DNA of 13,685 nt from Clostridia bacterium. Its GTDB lineage: Bacteria > Bacillota > Clostridia > UBA1381. The stretch spans positions 1 to 13,685 of the forward strand of contig CAADSR010000137.1 in assembly GCA_900751685.1 (NCBI GenBank), given 5' to 3'. This document shows, piece after piece, positions 11,101 to 13,685 of this stretch. Below the pieces are notes generated by a model. The model was not told the DNA's origin. It worked only from the letters and a program-made list of their open reading frames with translations, and did no database searches. Position 1 is the stretch's first letter, and the number at the start of each line of letters is the position of its first letter. The position numbers were made by a program, and so were the translations under genes.

Positions 11101-13685
11101 TAAACGGTATCCCCGTCCACCAGCGCTGCCGGGTCGCCGCCGTACATCAGCTCTCCATTCCCATCAAAACCGAGCTCCGGGTTTCCTCCCGTGCTCTTTG
11201 CAATGGTGACCGGCTCTGAAGTGACCGTTGCAGCATCCGTATACGTCACAACATCCATTGATTTTCTTGCAAATTGAGTAACGTGCTTCTGGTCTACCCC
11301 AGTCAGGGCCATCGTATACTCCTGCTCATCCTTATCATAGCTCAACAAGGCATACAGTGTCATCACATCGCCGTTTTTGTAGAACTCGTCCTTGCTTTCG
11401 TCGCCGTCCTTTGCAAAGGTCAAAGTCACTGTATAGTTACCGTCAAATGTCCATGTCCCCAATCCATCCGCCAGGGTGCCATCATCATTTAGCGTGACCT
11501 TTGAGGAAAGGACCGGTAAGTCAAAATTTCTTGCCGCCACAGAAGTCCCCTGCATTTTTGTGTGTCCTACAGACGCAAGGTCATATGTTCCGGGGATCAA
11601 GCTCTCTGGAAGCGCCTGCTCCTTCTCTCCCGCATAGACGACCGGATTAACAACAGGCCAGCCATCCTCTGTCCAGAGCATTTTTCTTGCCTGTAAATAC
11701 GCGGCGCCTTCAACAGCATCTTTTCTGGTATGGCTGATATAGAAGTCTTCCCCTTCCGGTGATTTTACTGCACTGTTGTGTCCAGGCCCGTAATAGATAT
11801 GAGCATCTGAGCCAGAACGTGCGACATAATAGTTATCGTCTTTGAGCGCAATGTCCATAGAGCCATCCCCAAGCCGGAACGAGCCGATCATTTTATAGCC
11901 TGACGGGGAGGCATTGCTGCCTTTATCATATTGGTTATCCATCGTAACACCATTTTGATCCACTAGGGTAGTGTCAGCAAACTCTGCCGAGACAGAGCTT
12001 CTTGCAACACGGGTATTATAGTTGGAACCCAGCCAGCCGTAAGAAGTAAACATATAACGGTAACCGTTATTTTCAAACATCCATGCCCCTTCCGGCCCTG
12101 CTTTCCCGCCTTTTTGAGAATAGACGGTATTCTTAATGGCCGCACAGCTGGAAAGCACGGCTGCATCGCTTGAATAGTTGACTGCTTCAACAAAGCCGTC
12201 ACTGCTCATCTTCGCGGCCTGGATCCCGCCCCAGAACGATCCCCAGATGAAATACTGGGTCCCATCCTCTTGGGTGTAGATATTCGCATCAATTGCATTT
12301 GTAATGTAACTGCTGTTCTCTTTCGTGGCAAATACTACGCCAGCATCCACGATATCCGCCTCCGGGTCTGCCCAAAACAGCGGTGAGGAGGATTTCATCA
12401 GGCTGATTGCCGAGTTGCGCCCGCCCAGCCCGCAGGATACTGAAATATACATCCAGTAAGGATGGGCCGTATCATCCTCACGGTAAATGACATCCGGCGC
12501 CCAGTATGTACCATTGACCGTGGTCCCGGTATAGTTTTTCGTTATAAAATTATAAGTGACAGGTGATATGTCCTTCACGGCCTTATTTGTAAAATCATGC
12601 TTTTCCCAGTTTACCAGGTCAGTTGATGTAAAAATCAAATGATGGGAGGAATAGACATAATAGGTATCGTCATTATCATATTTTACAATAGACGGGTCAT
12701 GGGCGCCATAGGTCGTTCTGTCTGAATCTGCGGGCGCTTTTACCGGCATCACAAGAGGTGTGTCGGTTACCGGGAGCTCCGTTGTGTAATATGTTTTCCC
12801 ATCCGCTGAAGAAACAATCGATGTTCTAACCGTCTGTAGACCATCGGGCAGCGGTAAATCGATCTCAACATCAACTGTCCCCTCTTCCCCCGGGCCAAAC
12901 GTCTTGCTGGATGTATTTTGAAACTCTACCGTTGTTCCTTCGGCAAAAGTTCCGTATATTTGGGCGGTAAGCGTGACTTCCTCCAAGGTATAGTTTTTCA
13001 CTTGTGTAGAAGATTTCAGCTTCCCGGTCTCACTTTTACCAACCGCAAAAATGGTCTCACCATTGTGCTGATACGCCGTTTGAAGGATCTGGCAATTATA
13101 CTTATTGATATTGTCGGCGTCCTCGTTGACATAGGCCTCTGCGGCAAGGGTGATCACCTCCTCCTGGGACAGTGCCCTGTCATAGATCAGCAGGTCATCG
13201 ATCATCCCGCTGAAATAGGGGTCATCATACTGGGACTTGCCAAGATAGTAATTCTTCAATGTGCCTAATTCGCTAAATTTGTAATCAATAGATGAAGACG
13301 TTCCCACGATTTTTCCGTTGAGGTAAAAGGATGTGTTACTGCCGGAGCGTGAAATAACAACATTCTGCCATGTACCCGTATCCAGGACCGTGCTTGCATC
13401 CACCTTCTGTTCACCGCTGCCGTCTGTTACGGCGAACCGTGCCGCAGAGCCTGCGGACGCCGTCAGGAACGCATAAGCCCCTCCGCTCCCATTTCCAAAA
13501 TCATACACACGGCCCCAAGTAGTAACCGTAGACGGGTTACACCACACACTGATCGAAAAGTCGCCTGTAATTTTGCTTAAAGCCTCCCCAACGCCTCCCA
13601 CTTCTGCATACTGGCCTGAACCGTCTAGCGATAATGCCTTCCCGCTCCTGCCATCGGCCAGTGCCGCGCCCTCCATAAGGTGATA
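8139..13685 (-). CDS. Giant multimodular double-GH43 arabinan-degrading enzyme, partial (5' end outside window)
   Basis: 1,848 codons are visible and the frame stays open to the right edge, where the sequence is already inside a LamG domain, so the start and presumed signal peptide are missing. Numbering from the Met at 13676: LamG (1-180); Ig-like linker (190-310); GH43 (320-680) with AHDPS (Asp327 base), NAIDANIY (Asp463), PEGAW (Glu529 acid) and PGHNS (His633), the endo-arabinanase pattern; arabinanase C-terminal beta domain (690-805); second GH43 (815-1145) with GGDPA (Asp848), DIDPT (Asp974) and TEAPW (Glu1040), nearer arabinofuranosidase/xylosidase; AbfB/CBM42-like domain (1200-1295); unassigned jelly-roll-like module (1317-1510); Ig-like (1520-1612); PTPTP linker; second LamG (1626-1845). 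There is no LPXTG or SLH anchor at the C-terminus. It probably acts outside the cell on pectic arabinan, pairing endo- and side-chain activities; exact specificity is inferred. Confidence 0.92.
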   Translation of the reverse strand, partial: YHLMEGAALADGRSGKALSLDGSGQYAEVGGVGEALSKITGDFSISVWCNPSTVTTWGRVYDFGNGSGGAYAFLTASAGSAARFAVTDGSGEQKVDASTVLDTGTWQNVVISRSGSNTSFYLNGKIVGTSSSIDYKFSELGTLKNYYLGKSQYDDPYFSGMIDDLLIYDRALSQEEVITLAAEAYVNEDADNINKYNCQILQTAYQHNGETIFAVGKSETGKLKSSTQVKNYTLEEVTLTAQIYGTFAEGTTVEFQNTSSKTFGPGEEGTVDVEIDLPLPDGLQTVRTSIVSSADGKTYYTTELPVTDTPLVMPVKAPADSDRTTYGAHDPSIVKYDNDDTYYVYSSHHLIFTSTDLVNWEKHDFTNKAVKDISPVTYNFITKNYTGTTVNGTYWAPDVIYREDDTAHPYWMYISVSCGLGGRNSAISLMKSSSPLFWADPEADIVDAGVVFATKENSSYITNAIDANIYTQEDGTQYFIWGSFWGGIQAAKMSSDGFVEAVNYSSDAAVLSSCAAIKNTVYSQKGGKAGPEGAWMFENNGYRYMFTSYGWLGSNYNTRVARSSVSAEFADTTLVDQNGVTMDNQYDKGSNASPSGYKMIGSFRLGDGSMDIALKDDNYYVARSGSDAHIYYGPGHNSAVKSPEGEDFYISHTRKDAVEGAAYLQARKMLWTEDGWPVVNPVVYAGEKEQALPESLIPGTYDLASVGHTKMQGTSVAARNFDLPVLSSKVTLNDDGTLADGLGTWTFDGNYTVTLTFAKDGDESKDEFYKNGDVMTLYALLSYDKDEQEYTMALTGVDQKHVTQFARKSMDVVTYTDAATVTSEPVTIAKSTGGNPELGFDGNGELMYGGDPAALVDGDTVYLYVGHDTAKGESYEIPEWACYSSKNMTDWTYEGIVMSASSISWASNKTSAWASQVTKYNNKYYLYYCTWDKTSDGKQSIGVAVSDSPTGPFTDIGKPLVQGSFTMPESASHDDIDPTVLITTDEEGVEHRYLAWGNTRFYICELNEDMTSIKDIDGDGEIIMHKDVLERKIKSMGSNTYTEAPWLYERDGKYYLFYAMNWREEMAYAMADDPMGRWDFKQRIMPPSATSNTNHPAVIDFNGKTYFIYHNGALSKGSGYRRSVCIQELEFDEEGYVYPLTELSIGLGGAARTILTNDKKYLGHDEFTNTRLDSAYPLSVGIKAKNGEDGYNTAWEIVPAKNVPSGQNAEHYVSVQSVNKPGLYISAKDDAVTLTQDADGNQGTYMTFKTVRGVNGDQNAVSFESAAAPGKYLAVLNGKLMLSYAADKNAASFTLGGVSEVAKNQIQVAAVEPDPEPAEEISNNFDDAAVTRIMNIGLADQPVNTDYAGVGLYIGTRANGADTTSNWSIETGGRSGNALVMNSGKYVSVNRGPRMQITSPAVPDGYTMTGSMSVKLGSSASKLYYNDSTSTQTDPKNNLLDTNTDITGNLSTSGWSEVKITVANNAETYTRKITVNGTEIASDYVSSFPVFWGTTANDTSAKVYFDDVHTKTERTDGNEPVTDPMLAEISGAYAENGTVGFTLHNAKQYKNIAIYIAEYTLDGALAGVKADTVKVTSNEQEVALDYAKKSQENTLKVFAWYDTMLPAASADVVMLDSKPTPTPVAVPEPDVKYTFDGDISMLVSVNATGGSDGAPAVIATEAGKSGRDGDLALSFSGAGSGGVMLDQVPASKQYTVSFDVKLNASTQYSPFLLMMDYNDGAALAGDTDAKWISIAPQGWQSTLSSGPMIWSRDVAGGNAWNDIYTADNNAMKLDTWQNITVTADGTAGAIFVDGKQVASGNITDIIDGSTKIFVGVNFWDTPLNGAIDNLVMYNRVLTNDEIQLIVNN

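Noticed and set aside
9912..11492. Series of plus-strand ORFs of 72-164 codons opposite the GH43 gene
   Set aside because: Antisense frames of a long continuous CDS with strong domain matches; none has an RBS or a recognisable protein.

Overview
The window looks like chromosome of an anaerobic, spore-forming gut Firmicute of the Lachnospiraceae/Blautia kind. This rests on strong AGGAGG-type ribosome binding sites, moderate G+C coding regions separated by AT-rich gaps, a PadR-DUF1700 pair, a Firmicute-style Na+/phosphate transporter with its own two-component system, a large secreted arabinan-degrading GH43 protein, and protein sequences that read like that group. The assignment comes from gene content; no database search was possible.

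Positions 1-1065, left edge: a PadR-family repressor and the start of a DUF1700 (HAAS-type) membrane protein overlap by ATGA on the minus strand. They are driven by a near-consensus promoter (TTGACA-17-TATAGT) studded with three copies of one 10-bp palindrome. Upstream lies a ~500-bp stretch with no intact gene. It holds a weak hairpin, a decayed coding remnant, a striking 75-bp GC-rich imperfect palindrome and a terminator.

Positions 1118-5910, minus strand: a phosphate module transcribed as Na+/Pi cotransporter with PhoU-like tail, then an OmpR/PhoB-type response regulator, then a PhoR-type histidine kinase (regulator and kinase overlap by ATGA). A Tam-like SAM methyltransferase with its own promoter follows. 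In front of the transporter is an array of four hexamers at exact 11-bp spacing, three of them TTTACA/TTTACG, which matches the PhoP-box pattern of Firmicutes. The inferred circuit is that the regulator controls its own operon and phosphate import.

Positions 5933-8135, plus strand: an RpiB/LacA/LacB-family isomerase, best compared with DhuI-type unsaturated-uronate isomerases, with its own promoter and terminator. Next come three unannotated tiny genes (45, 49 and 44 aa) in a tight operon behind a possible forespore sigma-G promoter, closed by a perfect 16-bp-stem terminator. A DUF3298-type protein without signal peptide follows, then a bidirectional terminator.

Positions 8139-13685, minus strand: one giant partial gene (more than 1,848 codons; its start lies beyond the right edge) encoding LamG, two GH43 catalytic domains, an arabinanase C-terminal domain, an AbfB/CBM42-like domain, further binding modules and a second LamG. 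It fits extracellular breakdown of pectic arabinan. The isomerase could use pectin- or glycosaminoglycan-derived uronates, but the two genes are convergent with terminators between them, so any link is only thematic.

The most notable under-described items are the small-protein operon, the phased Pho-box array combined with a dyad, and the 75-bp palindrome. I found no CRISPR array, tRNA, rRNA or intact insertion sequence.
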